64,000 nucleotides of DNA from Microbacterium hatanonis (GTDB lineage Bacteria > Actinomycetota > Actinomycetes > Actinomycetales > Microbacteriaceae): assembly GCF_008017415.1 (NCBI RefSeq), contig NZ_VRSV01000001.1, positions 434,001 to 498,000 on the forward strand, written 5' to 3'. A model generated the notes under the pieces. It saw nothing but the letters and a program-made list of their open reading frames with translations. It searched no databases and was not told where the DNA came from. How positions within the stretch are numbered: position 1 is the stretch's first letter; each line of letters begins with the position of its first letter. Shown here in pieces: positions 18,790 to 28,251 of this stretch. A program made the position numbers and the translations under genes.

Positions 18790-19971
18790 TCAGCTGTCGT
18801 CCCGCCGCGGGCGTAACCCGAGTGCCACTCGCCATTCGTCGGTAAGGCGCCCGACAGTTTCGAGGTCCCGGCGGGCTGCCGCGCGTCCGACCGGTTCGGA
18901 CAGTGCGGTTACCTCTTCGTCGCTCTGACCGCGCAGCCATTCTTCTGCGGTGGCCCGCACGCCTTCACCCGTCTCGTCCACGAGCATGTCCGCGATGCTC
19001 CGACGCAGGCCCTCGGCCGTCATGCGGTAGATGTTCCTGTCGGCGGCCGCAACCGTTCCTGCAGCGGCCCATGCCTCTGCGACGTCGGCGTATCCCTGTC
19101 GAATGTTCAAGTGTGGCGGGACGACGGGGAGGTCGGTGCGCCCTTCGATGAGGATGGGAAGCGCCATGCGTCGAACCCAGTCCTCGATGTGTCGCACTTC
19201 GTGCATCAGTGTGCGCCACTCGCCGGTGTGTGGCCGCTGCACCATGACCTGTGGCCAGATCGACACCTCAACCCTGCTCCCGCGCGGAGCCGACGCAAGC
19301 ACTTCCCCGATCTTCACGACCTCCTGATGTTCGGCAGATCTAGGTGCCTGGCTCGGCGTGCCTACATCGACGCGACCAACGCGCGTGAAGGCGACGGCCG
19401 GCTCGCGGTGCTTGGCGTGATTCGTGAATTCGACCAGCAGGCGTAGCGGGTGGTTCGCGTTGTCGGTGCGCTGGTAGGGCTGGATGCGGTCGAGGCGATT
19501 GGTAAGCTCCGCGCCGTACCCGAACAGTGCCAGCGAGCGTCTGTTCGGGTGCTTGCACCACTGCTGAAAGGCGTCGGGCGACTTCGCTGCAGGAATCTCG
19601 AGGGCCTTCGACTCCTTCTCGGTGAGGGAACGGCCGGCGCGATGCGCCACCTCGGCGAACAGCGCGTGCTCCAGCATGTTGCGCGACTGATTGAGCGCGT
19701 CCGCGAACAGGCGTGGAACCGACTGGGGTAGCGGGTCGATGCCCGCAAGGACCACGTCCTCGTGCGTTGGGGTGAACCTCGGGATCAGCTTGAGTGGGTC
19801 TTTGGCGAGGTAGTCGTGGAGCACGCTACCGAGCTCCCCGATGGTCGAGTCCACATACGCCACCGTGTAAAGAACGTGTGCCTGGTGGTCAGGGAGCCAG
19901 CTGCCGCTCGCCGCCGCTCTCGCCATGAATCGCAGGGTATTGGAAGAGTCGTCCTCGGGCGAATTGGTCAC
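18790..19971 (-). CDS. Hypothetical 393-aa helical protein
   Basis: Starts at GTG 19971. The chain is mainly helical and soluble with no membrane segment. One stretch (LVEFTNHAKHREP near residue 185) resembles the conserved RNxxKH-type segment of HEPN-like or abortive-infection-type proteins, and a later HEVRHIEDWVRRMALP may be a second conserved helix. I cannot assign a family. It sits between small island genes with no operon partner. Confidence 0.6.
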   Translation of the reverse strand: MTNSPEDDSSNTLRFMARAAASGSWLPDHQAHVLYTVAYVDSTIGELGSVLHDYLAKDPLKLIPRFTPTHEDVVLAGIDPLPQSVPRLFADALNQSRNMLEHALFAEVAHRAGRSLTEKESKALEIPAAKSPDAFQQWCKHPNRRSLALFGYGAELTNRLDRIQPYQRTDNANHPLRLLVEFTNHAKHREPAVAFTRVGRVDVGTPSQAPRSAEHQEVVKIGEVLASAPRGSRVEVSIWPQVMVQRPHTGEWRTLMHEVRHIEDWVRRMALPILIEGRTDLPVVPPHLNIRQGYADVAEAWAAAGTVAAADRNIYRMTAEGLRRSIADMLVDETGEGVRATAEEWLRGQSDEEVTALSEPVGRAAARRDLETVGRLTDEWRVALGLRPRRDDS

Positions 19972-20040
19972 ACGACCGTGACTACGTTGCCGCTACTCGC
20001 CCCATTGCGCAGACGTTCGACTCATGGTCGATCGGTAGAG

Positions 20041-20069
20041 GATCCTTTCGGGGCAGCCGTGGCGCCACC
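20041..20069. repeat. Dispersed island repeat, weak copy 4
   Basis: GATCCT, CGGGGC and GGCGCCACC in the order seen in copy 1, immediately beyond the resolvase stop codon at 20071. Weak match, reported because of its position. Confidence 0.3.
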
Positions 20070-20070
20070 C

Positions 20071-20661
20071 TCATCGTCGAGCTTCGATAGCCTCCTGTCG
20101 CTGCACTGTTCGGTACACGGTCGACCGCGCGACGCTGAAGAGCTCGGCCAGCTCGGCGGTGGAGTGGGTGCCAGCGCGGTGGACTTCCATCAGGTGCCGT
20201 TGCTGCGGGACGGATAATTTGGGTTGTTTGCCGCGAAGGTGCCCCTTGGCCTTGGCGATCTGCATTCCCTCGCGCGTGCGGGCGCGGATGAGATCGGATT
20301 CGAACTCAGCAACCATGGCGAGGACGTTGAACAAGAGACGCCCGACTGGGTCGAGCGGGTCGTGGACCGACCCACCGATGCTCAGTTTCACGTTCTTGGC
20401 GGTGAGCTCATCGATGATGTCGCTCGCATCGCGGAGTGACCGGGCGAGCCGGTCGAGTTTGGCCACCACGAGAGTGTCGCCGTCGCGGCACGCGGCTAGG
20501 GCTTCGCGAAGGCCCGGTCGAGCTCGATTTGTGCCGGTGAGTCCATGGTCGGTGTGGATGTTGGTTGGGGCGACGCCGAGCCGTTCGAGAGCGACCCGCT
20601 GCGCTGTTAGGTCTTGTTCGTAGGTGGAGACGCGTGCGTATCCAATGAGTAATTCATTCAT
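20071..20661 (-). CDS. Serine recombinase (resolvase/invertase family)
   Basis: A 196-aa protein with the resolvase domain at residues 1-140. GYARVST at 6-12 supplies the catalytic Ser, followed by AKLDRLARSLRD and the EFESDLIRARTREGM helix. A C-terminal helix-turn-helix (STAELAELFSVARSTVYRTV) binds DNA. Such enzymes cut and rejoin DNA at short dyad sites for inversion, resolution or cassette exchange. ATG 20661 starts exactly at the domain. No transposase is adjacent, so this is an orphan resolvase; the island repeats are possible but unproven targets. Confidence 0.9.
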   Translation of the reverse strand: MNELLIGYARVSTYEQDLTAQRVALERLGVAPTNIHTDHGLTGTNRARPGLREALAACRDGDTLVVAKLDRLARSLRDASDIIDELTAKNVKLSIGGSVHDPLDPVGRLLFNVLAMVAEFESDLIRARTREGMQIAKAKGHLRGKQPKLSVPQQRHLMEVHRAGTHSTAELAELFSVARSTVYRTVQRQEAIEARR

Positions 20662-20934
20662 GTTCGGACGGTGCGCCCGACGACGCCGGCGCACAAGAGC
20701 CCAACAGGATTCCCTATCGGACACTCGGGTCAGTGCGGCTGAGGGGCCGCTCGCGGGCATCTTCAGCGAGCGGCGAAAACGCGACTTCCATGGTCGTTAC
20801 GCAAAACGCGCAGCGCACCGACGCGAGCCGCGAAGGGGGTTGCGTTGGGTCCGGAACCCATGAGGAGTTGCTCCTTCCGTAGCGTCATGTGATCTTGTGG
20901 ACTCACCGTTTCACTCGCAAAGGAGGGCCCCCGC

Positions 20935-21828
20935 ATGTACCCGTCTTTCATCCCGCCGCGACAGGTCATGATCGGAGACGCAGCATGGTTCGCGGACACG
21001 ACGCCGCGAGCGATTCGCCACTACGAACAGATTGGCTTACTCCCCGAGCCGGAGCGGACCAGCAACGGCCGCCGACTTTACAGCTACGAGGTGGTGGTCC
21101 GCCTTTTCTGGATCCGCAAGATGGCCGACGCAGGGATTGCCCTCAACGACATCCGCCGCGTATTCGCCGCCCCAGCCCCGGCCGGCGCTACCAGCGACCG
21201 TGACATCGTCGATGTCTTGGAACAGCTGGACGCGGACCTTGCCGCCCAGGAAACAGAGCTGCAGCGGAAGCGCGCGGCGGTGCAGCGCATGCGCACCCGG
21301 GGCAGCACGATCGGTCTGCTGAACGACTTCGTCGCGCAGCGCTTAGAGAATCTGCCCGAGGGCTCTCTCAGCCAGGCACATATGGACAATCTCGTAATCA
21401 CGGAGCGGATCTTGGGCCCTCTCGGTGCCGCCATCCATGCTGGACGCTACCTCGCCCTCGCCGCCCACCCGGCCCTGCGAGAAGAGTCCGACCGGATCGA
21501 CGCGGCCGAGGAATCTCTCGACGACACGGTCTCCGTCGATGACCCCCGCGTGGAGCGCGTGGCGGCCGAGCGACATGCATTCGAACGGGCATTGCAAGAA
21601 GTAATTGCCAGCTCCGGCCAGGGGGAAGAAGACGACGCACTCTTTGACCTTTGGGAGAACCTTCACGCCACGACTACCGACAGCTCAGGTCTCGGCTCTC
21701 ACCCCAAGCGCAGACGGATGAGCGCCTTTGAAGCGCTGGGAAGAATGCCCTACGACTTCTCCCCGGCCCGCCTGCGCTGCATGGAGGTAGTCGAAAGGAT
21801 CGCTGCGGACGAAGCCGCCGCACCGTAG
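20935..21828 (+). CDS. MerR-family transcriptional regulator
   Basis: A 297-aa protein with an N-terminal MerR winged helix (TTPRAIRHYEQIGLLPEPERTSNGRRLY) at about 21-48, a coiled-coil dimer helix at about 95-125, and a long helical C-terminal domain of unknown ligand. A strong AAGGAGG ribosome site precedes ATG 20935. It probably controls its own or neighbouring promoters. The long C-terminal part resembles TipA-like or other ligand-sensing MerR proteins only in general layout. Confidence 0.85.
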   Translation: MYPSFIPPRQVMIGDAAWFADTTPRAIRHYEQIGLLPEPERTSNGRRLYSYEVVVRLFWIRKMADAGIALNDIRRVFAAPAPAGATSDRDIVDVLEQLDADLAAQETELQRKRAAVQRMRTRGSTIGLLNDFVAQRLENLPEGSLSQAHMDNLVITERILGPLGAAIHAGRYLALAAHPALREESDRIDAAEESLDDTVSVDDPRVERVAAERHAFERALQEVIASSGQGEEDDALFDLWENLHATTTDSSGLGSHPKRRRMSAFEALGRMPYDFSPARLRCMEVVERIAADEAAAP

Positions 21829-21883
21829 GTAAGGCGTTCGTTGTGGGATTCTTATTCGGGCGTAGCCCGTTCGCGACGGGTCG

Positions 21884-22303
21884 TCATTGAGACGAGGCGG
21901 GTACTTCCGGCTCGGGCCAGTCCCATTCAGGCTGCAGGTCGCGAAGTGGTGCGGTCCTGCCGTGACCGAGAACGATCGTGGTCCCGATATTGGAGTCATC
22001 GACCTGCCTGATGAACTCTCGGCAACGACCGCAAGGAGCGAGCACCGTCACACCCTCCTGATCGACCTGCCACACGGCGACAATGCGAGCGATCGCGTAC
22101 TCACCGCTGGTAACCATCGAGGCGATTGCGGCGTGGTCGGCGCAGAAGCCGGTCCCGGACCCGGTGTCGATGCAGACACCAGTATGAATTGCGCCGGTGG
22201 TCGTCTCGAGTGCAGCAGCGACATCCCCAAAAAGACGGTCGCCCAGGCGGTGCGGGTTGATCCTGGCTCGAGCGACCTCGATGAGATCGTCATGTTCGCT
22301 CAT
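21884..22303 (-). CDS. Cytidine-deaminase-family protein
   Basis: A 139-aa protein of the cytidine/blasticidin deaminase fold. The first zinc-site motif reads CADH near residue 54 and the second reads PCGRC near residue 91. In active family members the first motif is normally CAE, with Glu as proton shuttle, and here it is Asp. The base sequence confirms GAC at that codon. It may be active on an unusual substrate, weak, or inactive. Monocistronic, divergent from the XRE gene. Confidence 0.8.
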   Translation of the reverse strand: MSEHDDLIEVARARINPHRLGDRLFGDVAAALETTTGAIHTGVCIDTGSGTGFCADHAAIASMVTSGEYAIARIVAVWQVDQEGVTVLAPCGRCREFIRQVDDSNIGTTIVLGHGRTAPLRDLQPEWDWPEPEVPASSQ

Positions 22304-22533
22304 CGCTCAAGAATAGACAGAGCTACTATCTACCGTCCGAGAGTGACCGTCAGCGATGAGGCGTTGCTCGATCGTCTACGGACACATGTGCGCCCCCGAC
22401 GCGGGGGCCGAGGTCTGTGCAGACCGCTTCCTAGGGCGGATTGCGCTCATGCTGGGTCCTGTCGGGCAGGTGTCGGCTGTCTGTCGGGTTCCATTCGTGG
22501 TCCGGGTCTGCTGTCTTTCTTACTGTGGAGGAC

Positions 22534-23302
22534 ATGAGCGAGACACGAATCATTGAACTTCGAACCCAGCGGGGCTGGACTCAGGAACGCCTTGCAGAGG
22601 CCAGCGGGGTGACTGTTCGCACGGTACAGCGGCTCGAGGCGGGAAACGACGTCAGCCTCGACACGCTCTCCCGGTTGGGCAAAGCGCTGGGCGTGGCTGT
22701 GCGGGATCTCTTCGTGACCGTCCCCGAGAACGACTATGGGAAGGCGGTATCCGCGCTGGATGAGACTGAGGCTCGGACATTCTGCGGAAGCAGCGCGGAC
22801 TGCCTGGCGCAATATTGGTTCAGCGGTAGCCCTTTTTGTCGTGTCGCCCATCCCGGTGGTGCTCCTGATCGCGGCGGCCGATCAGGGCGTCCTTTCAGTC
22901 AGCGTCGAAGCCGCGATAGCCATCGGCCTTGGCAGTTTCTTCTTGATCGCGGCGGTCGGCGCGCTCCAGCTGGTTCGAGCAACCAACGGTCTCTCGCCGT
23001 TCGTCCCGATCCGCCGGAAGCGCTTGCAGTCCGACTTCGCAGCACTGCAGTGGGCAAAAGACCTCGATGCGACCCATCAACGTCAACGGACCACATCGCT
23101 CGCCGTCGCCGTAGCGCTGTGGGTGCTCTCGCCACTGCCTCTCATGGTCGCAGCGTTGCTGGAGCCGACCCCATCGCAGGGGCTATGGATAGCAGGAGGA
23201 ACAGCCTTCCTCCTCCTCGTCGTCGCCGCAGGGTTGTTCATGGTTCTGCTGACGGCCTGGTCCCGTTACGTCGCGGCGAAACTAGCCTCAGCCGAGCGGT
23301 AA
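22534..23302 (+). pseudogene. XRE-regulator/membrane fusion broken by a frameshift
   Basis: From ATG 22534 the first ~80 codons encode an XRE helix-turn-helix (TQERLAEASGVTVRTVQRLE). Normal relatives continue straight into a multi-pass membrane domain. Here that domain (SAVALFVVSPIPVVLLI and two further segments up to the stop at 23302) is in the +1 frame, and the first frame runs on as Arg/Ser-rich nonsense. The break lies around 22765-22785. It is either a true mutation or a sequencing error. Confidence 0.75.
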
Positions 23303-23462
23303 CCCTGGGCGCTGATGCCACAGACGCCTGTACCGAGCTCCTGTCATAAACGGAAGACGCTCACGGCTGCGAATCGGACGCTGGCGGCGTTGGCTTACGA
23401 AACAGTTCAGGCCCTGACGATCCGTCGCTCAACGACCGCGCCACCTAGGCAATGGTTCCGAC

Positions 23463-23490
23463 TGTCCGCTAAACGATCGCGCAGCGGACA
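23463..23490. repeat. Inverted repeat
   Basis: TGTCCGCT at 23463-23470 pairs with AGCGGACA at 23483-23490 around 12 bases. It lies in a gene-free stretch; possible recombination or protein site. Confidence 0.45.
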
Positions 23491-23704
23491 TCCGCCACGA
23501 TCGCGCGCGGCAATACGATTACCCTCAGTCCTGCCCTAGTCGAGCCTTGCTTACCCCGGCGGCTCGGCCGCCGTTGGTGAGGGAGGCAGCCCGTTCAAGC
23601 CGGGCCAGGGCGGGGTTTTCGCGAGGATTGCGGTCGCTTCGTAAGGGACCGTGGCTTGGGCTCCCTACTGGTGTCGGGTGTGACGTGCCCGTACCGTCGT
23701 CATC

Positions 23705-24058
23705 ATGCCGGACCAGGTCGGGAATCTTGTGACGGTACCGAATGTCGTCGGCCTCCCTTTCCACGTCGGGCGCGATCTCGCCGCCGAACGCGGAGTGACG
23801 CTGGCCAATCCGGACCCGGACGGACCTCCGGTGGGAGCGCTCGCTTGGCCCGGGCTCTTCTACATCACGTCTCAGCGACCGAAGGCGGGCGCGGTCGTAA
23901 CGCGGCACTCCTCCGTGGTTGTCGAAATCACCGAACACGGTGACACTCAGCAGCCATCCGAGCGGATTGACCCGAACGACCCTCACGCGGCGCCCGCACA
24001 CGCAAGGCCCGACGAACTGCGGTCCCTAGACCTGTCCGACTCGGACGGTCATTCATAG
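23705..24058 (+). CDS. Single-PASTA-domain protein
   Basis: A 117-aa protein. Residues ~8-78 form one PASTA domain (VTVPNVVGLPFHVGRDLAAE, then QRPKAGAVVTRHSSVVVEI). PASTA domains bind muropeptides or beta-lactams outside the cell, usually as tails of Ser/Thr kinases, yet this copy has no signal peptide, membrane segment or kinase. The C-terminus is polar and acidic. It may have been cut from a larger gene or act in the cytoplasm. Confidence 0.7.
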   Translation: MPDQVGNLVTVPNVVGLPFHVGRDLAAERGVTLANPDPDGPPVGALAWPGLFYITSQRPKAGAVVTRHSSVVVEITEHGDTQQPSERIDPNDPHAAPAHARPDELRSLDLSDSDGHS

Positions 24059-24112
24059 AGCGATCCCTGAATGCCCCGCCCAGGAGGAGGGCTACTTCTG
24101 CCGGCCGGCCTC

Positions 24113-24190
24113 TTCGCCATGCTGCGCGTTGAACTGCGCGACTCGCTTCGACCGTGCCCGGAGATCGACAATGCCTTTCGCGACAGGCGG
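24113..24190 (-). pseudogene. Possible C-terminal remnant of a chromosomal gene
   Basis: On the minus strand, one frame reads KGIVDLRARSKRVAQFNAQ and continues to a TAG near 24093-24095. It is protein-like in composition but has no start codon, and a stop lies just upstream. It sits at the island edge beside the serC terminator and could be the tail of a host gene truncated when the island formed. The coordinates are approximate and the parent gene is not identified. Confidence 0.25.
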
Positions 24191-24231
24191 ATTGTCCTAC
24201 CCATCCGTCCTTCAGAATCAGGACCGCGAAT

Positions 24232-24277
24232 GAGAATCGGCGCGGCGCACGGAGTCCCGTGCGCCGCGCCGATTCTC
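24232..24277. terminator. Strong terminator downstream of serC
   Basis: Perfect 21-bp inverted repeat (24232-24252 with 24257-24277) and a 4-base loop. It lies just beyond the serC stop and marks the return to conserved chromosome. Confidence 0.85.
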
Positions 24278-24290
24278 GTTCTGGCGTCGG

Positions 24291-25412
<1,122 letters not shown>

Positions 25413-25508
25413 CTAGGGTCCGCCCGCGCGGCCGGTTCGCCGCCCCCGGCCGGGGGCGCGGGGCAGCGGATAGGCTGGAGCGACTCCCTTCGCACGCCTG
25501 AGGACCCC

Positions 25509-26207
25509 ATGACAGATCTCATCGACACCACCGAGATGTATCTCCGCACGATCCTCGAGCTCGAGGAGGAGAACATCGTTCCGCTGCGCGCGCGCATCTC
25601 GGAGCGACTCGGTCACTCCGGTCCGACGGTCTCGCAGACCGTCGGACGTATGGAGCGCGACGGACTCGTCGTCGTCTCCGAAGACCGTCGCCTCGAACTG
25701 ACCGACGCCGGGCGGCAGAAGGCCGTCGACGTCATGCGCAAGCACCGCCTCGCCGAGCGCCTGCTCAGCGACGTGATCGGACTCGACTGGGCCTACGTGC
25801 ATGAAGAGGCGTGCCGGTGGGAGCACGTGATGAGCGAGCAGGTCGAGCGGCGCCTCGTCGAGCTTCTCGGGCACCCGACCGAGTCGCCGTACGGAAACCC
25901 CATCCCCGGACTCGATCAGCTCGGCGACAACCCCGCCAACACCTTCGAGCAGGGCGTCGTCGGTCTCGTGCGGAAACTGACCGACGAGGGTGCTCCGATC
26001 ACCGGTACCGTGCGGCGTCTCGCGGAGCCCGCACAGGTCGATCCCGAACTTCTCCAGCAGCTCAAGGATGCCGGCGTGATGCCCGGCGCGACGGGCAGCT
26101 ACCGCTTCAACGAGGGGTACGTCCTCGTCGAGATGGACGGCAGCGACGAGGGGCTCGAACTGCCCGTCGAGGTCGCCTCGCACATCTTCCTCGTCGACGC
26201 CCGCTGA
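25509..26207 (+). CDS. dtxR: DtxR/IdeR-type metal-dependent repressor
   Basis: A 232-aa regulator with an N-terminal winged helix (HSGPTVSQTVGRMERDGLV), a dimer/metal domain, and a C-terminal SH3-like domain. The metal ligands match DtxR numbering exactly: Met10, Cys102, Glu105 and His106 for one site, and His79, Glu83 and His98 for the other. This argues for Fe(II) sensing rather than MntR-type manganese sensing. It would repress iron uptake genes when iron is replete. ATG 25509 follows a weak ribosome site. Confidence 0.93.
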   Translation: MTDLIDTTEMYLRTILELEEENIVPLRARISERLGHSGPTVSQTVGRMERDGLVVVSEDRRLELTDAGRQKAVDVMRKHRLAERLLSDVIGLDWAYVHEEACRWEHVMSEQVERRLVELLGHPTESPYGNPIPGLDQLGDNPANTFEQGVVGLVRKLTDEGAPITGTVRRLAEPAQVDPELLQQLKDAGVMPGATGSYRFNEGYVLVEMDGSDEGLELPVEVASHIFLVDAR

Positions 26208-26259
26208 TCCTCCCTGGGCTCCGGGGTACGGAGTTATCCACTGGTCCCTCCGGCTCAGC

Positions 26260-26288
26260 GTGACTTATTCGTTACCTTCGGGTAGCGT
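26260..26288 (+). promoter_or_regulatory. Promoter of the M23 peptidase gene
   Basis: GTGACT (-35, 26260-26265), 17 bases, TAGCGT (-10, 26283-26288). It implies a leader of about 145 bases before the coding start. I could not fit the leader to a known riboswitch. Confidence 0.5.
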
Positions 26289-26438
26289 GGCCGGAGTCCA
26301 CAGGCGAGAAGCCCGCCAACGGACCCCTCGCAGATTGCCTCATCGGCTCGTCGTCCGCAGAGGGTGAAGCCCGCACATCGTGCCCCACACCGAGTGTCGA
26401 CGAGTCAGCGATCCACGCAGAGGCGCCGGAGGAAAAGC

Positions 26439-27350
26439 TTGGCTGAACCAACCGATTCGGACGCATCTGCACCCGAGCAGACCGCGACCGATCTCACTCG
26501 CAGGAACCGTGATCGACGCACCCCTCGTTCACGCGCAGCGCGACCCGTCGCGCGCACCGTCGCAGCATCCGCTCCGGTCGCCGCATCCGCTCGCCCCCGC
26601 TCGGGCTCGCGTCCGGTGCGCAGCGCCGTCATCTTCACGATGGTCGTCGGTCTGATCGCCACCGTCGCCCTCCCCGCCTACGCCGCGTTCCGCCCCGAGG
26701 CCGAGACGATGACTCTGCAGCAGGCCGCCGCCGGCGACGCGCAGTCGCTCGTCGTCGCGTCGGACGCCACCGTCGCGCAGCTCGACCGCAGCAGCTACTC
26801 CGCGACCACGTCGGAAGAGATCGACAAGAAGAAGGCCGCAGAAGCCGCTGCCGAGCGTGCACGTCAGGTCGCCGCCGCCGCGCGCACCACGTCGACGTCG
26901 TCCTCGTCGTCGACGTTCTCCAGCCCGATCGACCTGTCGATGACCGCCCCCGGTTCGGGCGAGGTCCGCTGGCCGATCCAGGGCTTCACGAAGGGCCGCG
27001 GCCTCGGCGACTCGGGTTACCACCAGGGCGTCGACCTGCTCGCCTCGTGCGGCACCCCGCTCTTCGCCGCAGCGGCCGGCGTCGTGCGCGTCTCGCAGGA
27101 GAGCTTCGGCGGCTACGGCGTCGCCGTCACCATCGACCACGTGATCAACGGTCAGCGCGTGAGCACCCTCTACGGCCACATGACCTACGGCAGCCGCCAG
27201 GTGCAGTCGGGCCAGACGGTCGAGGCCGGCCAGCTGATCGGCGTCGTCGGCAGCACGGGCAGCTCCACCGCGTGCCACCTCCACTTCGAGGTGCACATCA
27301 ACAACGCGGTCGTCGACCCGTGGGCCTGGCTCGAGCAGAACGCCGGCTGA
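26439..27350 (+). CDS. Membrane-anchored M23 peptidase
   Basis: A 303-aa protein starting at TTG 26439 (GGAGG at 26428-26432, six bases before). It has a long basic cytoplasmic tail, one membrane segment near residues 65-90, a coiled or Ser-rich stalk, and a LytM/M23 domain from about residue 175. Zinc-site motifs are HQGVDL and HLHFEVH. Such enzymes cut peptidoglycan cross-bridges or activate cell-wall hydrolases. A leader of roughly 145 bases and a terminator flank it. Confidence 0.92.
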   Translation: MAEPTDSDASAPEQTATDLTRRNRDRRTPRSRAARPVARTVAASAPVAASARPRSGSRPVRSAVIFTMVVGLIATVALPAYAAFRPEAETMTLQQAAAGDAQSLVVASDATVAQLDRSSYSATTSEEIDKKKAAEAAAERARQVAAAARTTSTSSSSSTFSSPIDLSMTAPGSGEVRWPIQGFTKGRGLGDSGYHQGVDLLASCGTPLFAAAAGVVRVSQESFGGYGVAVTIDHVINGQRVSTLYGHMTYGSRQVQSGQTVEAGQLIGVVGSTGSSTACHLHFEVHINNAVVDPWAWLEQNAG

Positions 27351-27368
27351 GCCCCCGCAACAGCGTTG

Positions 27369-27408
27369 AAGCGGCGTGTCGGAGCATTCGTTCTCCGACA
27401 CGCCGCTT
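27369..27408 (+). terminator. Terminator of the M23 peptidase gene
   Basis: Perfect 16-bp stem (27369-27384 with 27393-27408) with an 8-base loop and T-tract, 18 bases beyond the stop codon. Confidence 0.93.
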
Positions 27409-27489
27409 TTTGTTTCCCCTTTCGGCGACCCTCGGGCGTGTCGCGGTGGGTTACCCTTTCCTCGACGTAGAGAGAAGCGGAGGAAGCCG

Positions 27490-27600
27490 ATGGGCGCGAC
27501 ACCACGTATCCGAACCATGGATGCGCTCGGTCTGCTCGTCCTTCGGCATCGTGTGATCGGATGCTGCGGTGAAACCGCGGCCGCCTGGCGCTGTCTGTAA
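27490..27600 (+). CDS. 36-aa leader-peptide candidate before the HNH gene
   Basis: ATG 27490 is preceded by GGAGG seven bases upstream. The peptide is basic and ends with Cys residues (GCCGETAAAWRCL). Its last four codons and stop form the left arm of an intrinsic terminator at 27588-27614, so translation of the end would hide that arm. This is the arrangement of a translation-controlled attenuator for the downstream HNH gene. A possible -10 (TACCCT, 27452-27457) lies upstream. The signal it senses is unknown. Confidence 0.6.
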   Translation: MGATPRIRTMDALGLLVLRHRVIGCCGETAAAWRCL

Positions 27601-27614
27601 GACAGCGCTTTTTT
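27588..27614 (+). terminator. Attenuator-type terminator overlapping the leader peptide
   Basis: GCGCTGTCT, three loop bases, AGACAGCGC, then six T. It is 78 bases before the HNH start codon and overlaps the leader-peptide stop codon (27598-27600). Confidence 0.9.
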
Positions 27615-27691
27615 CATACCCTCCGCAGATCGACGCGTCGCAGGTCGAATAACCCGGGAAGCCGTCCCGGACCGTTCGAGAGGATGCCGAC

Positions 27692-28036
27692 ATGCGCACT
27701 CTGGTACTCAACGCGGGCTACGAGCCGCTCGCGGTGGTGTCGTTCAAACGAGCCCTGGTTCTCGTCATGAGCGATAAGGCCACCGTGGTCGAACACGTCG
27801 AAGGCGAACCGGTGTGGGGGAGCACCGGTCATTGGGATCGTCCGGCCGTGATCGTGCTCTCGCGCTACGTGCGGGTGCCGGGCGCGCGTCGGGTGCCGGT
27901 CACGCGGCGAGGAGTGCTGCGTCGCGACGCGCATCGCTGCGCCTACTGCGGCAAGGCCGCCTCGACGATCGACCACGTGATGCCGCGGTCGCGCGGCGGC
28001 AAGGACACGTGGGAGAACCTCGTGGCCTGCTGCCTG
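27692..28036 (+). pseudogene. 5' half of the host HNH endonuclease gene, split by the 32-kb element
   Basis: Encodes MRTLVLNAGYEPLAVVSF and on through the HNH core (CAYCGKAASTIDHVMPRSRGG) up to ENLVACCL. Here the sequence jumps into the element after the TGCCTG hexamer. The missing part (RCNNIKSDRTPQEMHWELR and the rest) is found in the right frame at 60195-60347. Joined, the two parts give 165 aa, the normal length for this widespread HNH_5-type family of unknown cellular role. The disrupted frame runs on in element DNA to a TGA at 28253-28255. Confidence 0.95.
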
Positions 28037-28053
28037 TTTTCTGAACCAGTCCC
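28037..28053. repeat. Left terminal inverted repeat of the element
   Basis: TTTTCTGAACCAGTCCC directly after the left core hexamer. Imperfect inverted match (13 of 17) to 60172-60188. Probable recombinase binding arm. Confidence 0.85.
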
Positions 28054-28251
28054 TTCCTCACGGCGGGCCGAGCCCTGTAGAGACGCGGATGTGACTTCGC
28101 GGGCGCACACGTTTAGGTCTCCGCGGCTGAGGTCAGAACCCATCTTCGGCAGCTCGGCGGCGTCCGAGGCCAGTACGTACTCCACCCATCTCGTGAGGCG
28201 CACCCGACCGCGCGATCAACTGGCAGGGTCGGTGTTTCCGGAGGCGGTCCG

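Larger units (their letters stand above)
15524..24231. other. First accessory island
   Basis: A ~8.7-kb stretch between two conserved chromosomal genes (DUF3027 and serC). It holds poorly conserved genes on both strands, a serine resolvase, a broken gene, lower-GC patches and dispersed repeats. No integrase or clean direct-repeat ends were found, so how it arrived is unresolved. Bases 15524-15840 hold no convincing gene, only a repeat copy at 15789-15823. Bases 23303-23704 hold no gene I can support. Confidence 0.6.

Noticed and set aside
25413..26183. 256-aa frame antisense to the DtxR/IdeR gene
   Set aside because: Antisense shadow; the plus strand has all metal-ligand residues of DtxR.
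26289..26438. Leader of the M23 peptidase gene as a c-di-AMP (ydaO) riboswitch
   Set aside because: Such riboswitches precede cell-wall hydrolase genes in actinobacteria, but I could not fit the conserved blocks to this leader. A covariance-model search would decide.
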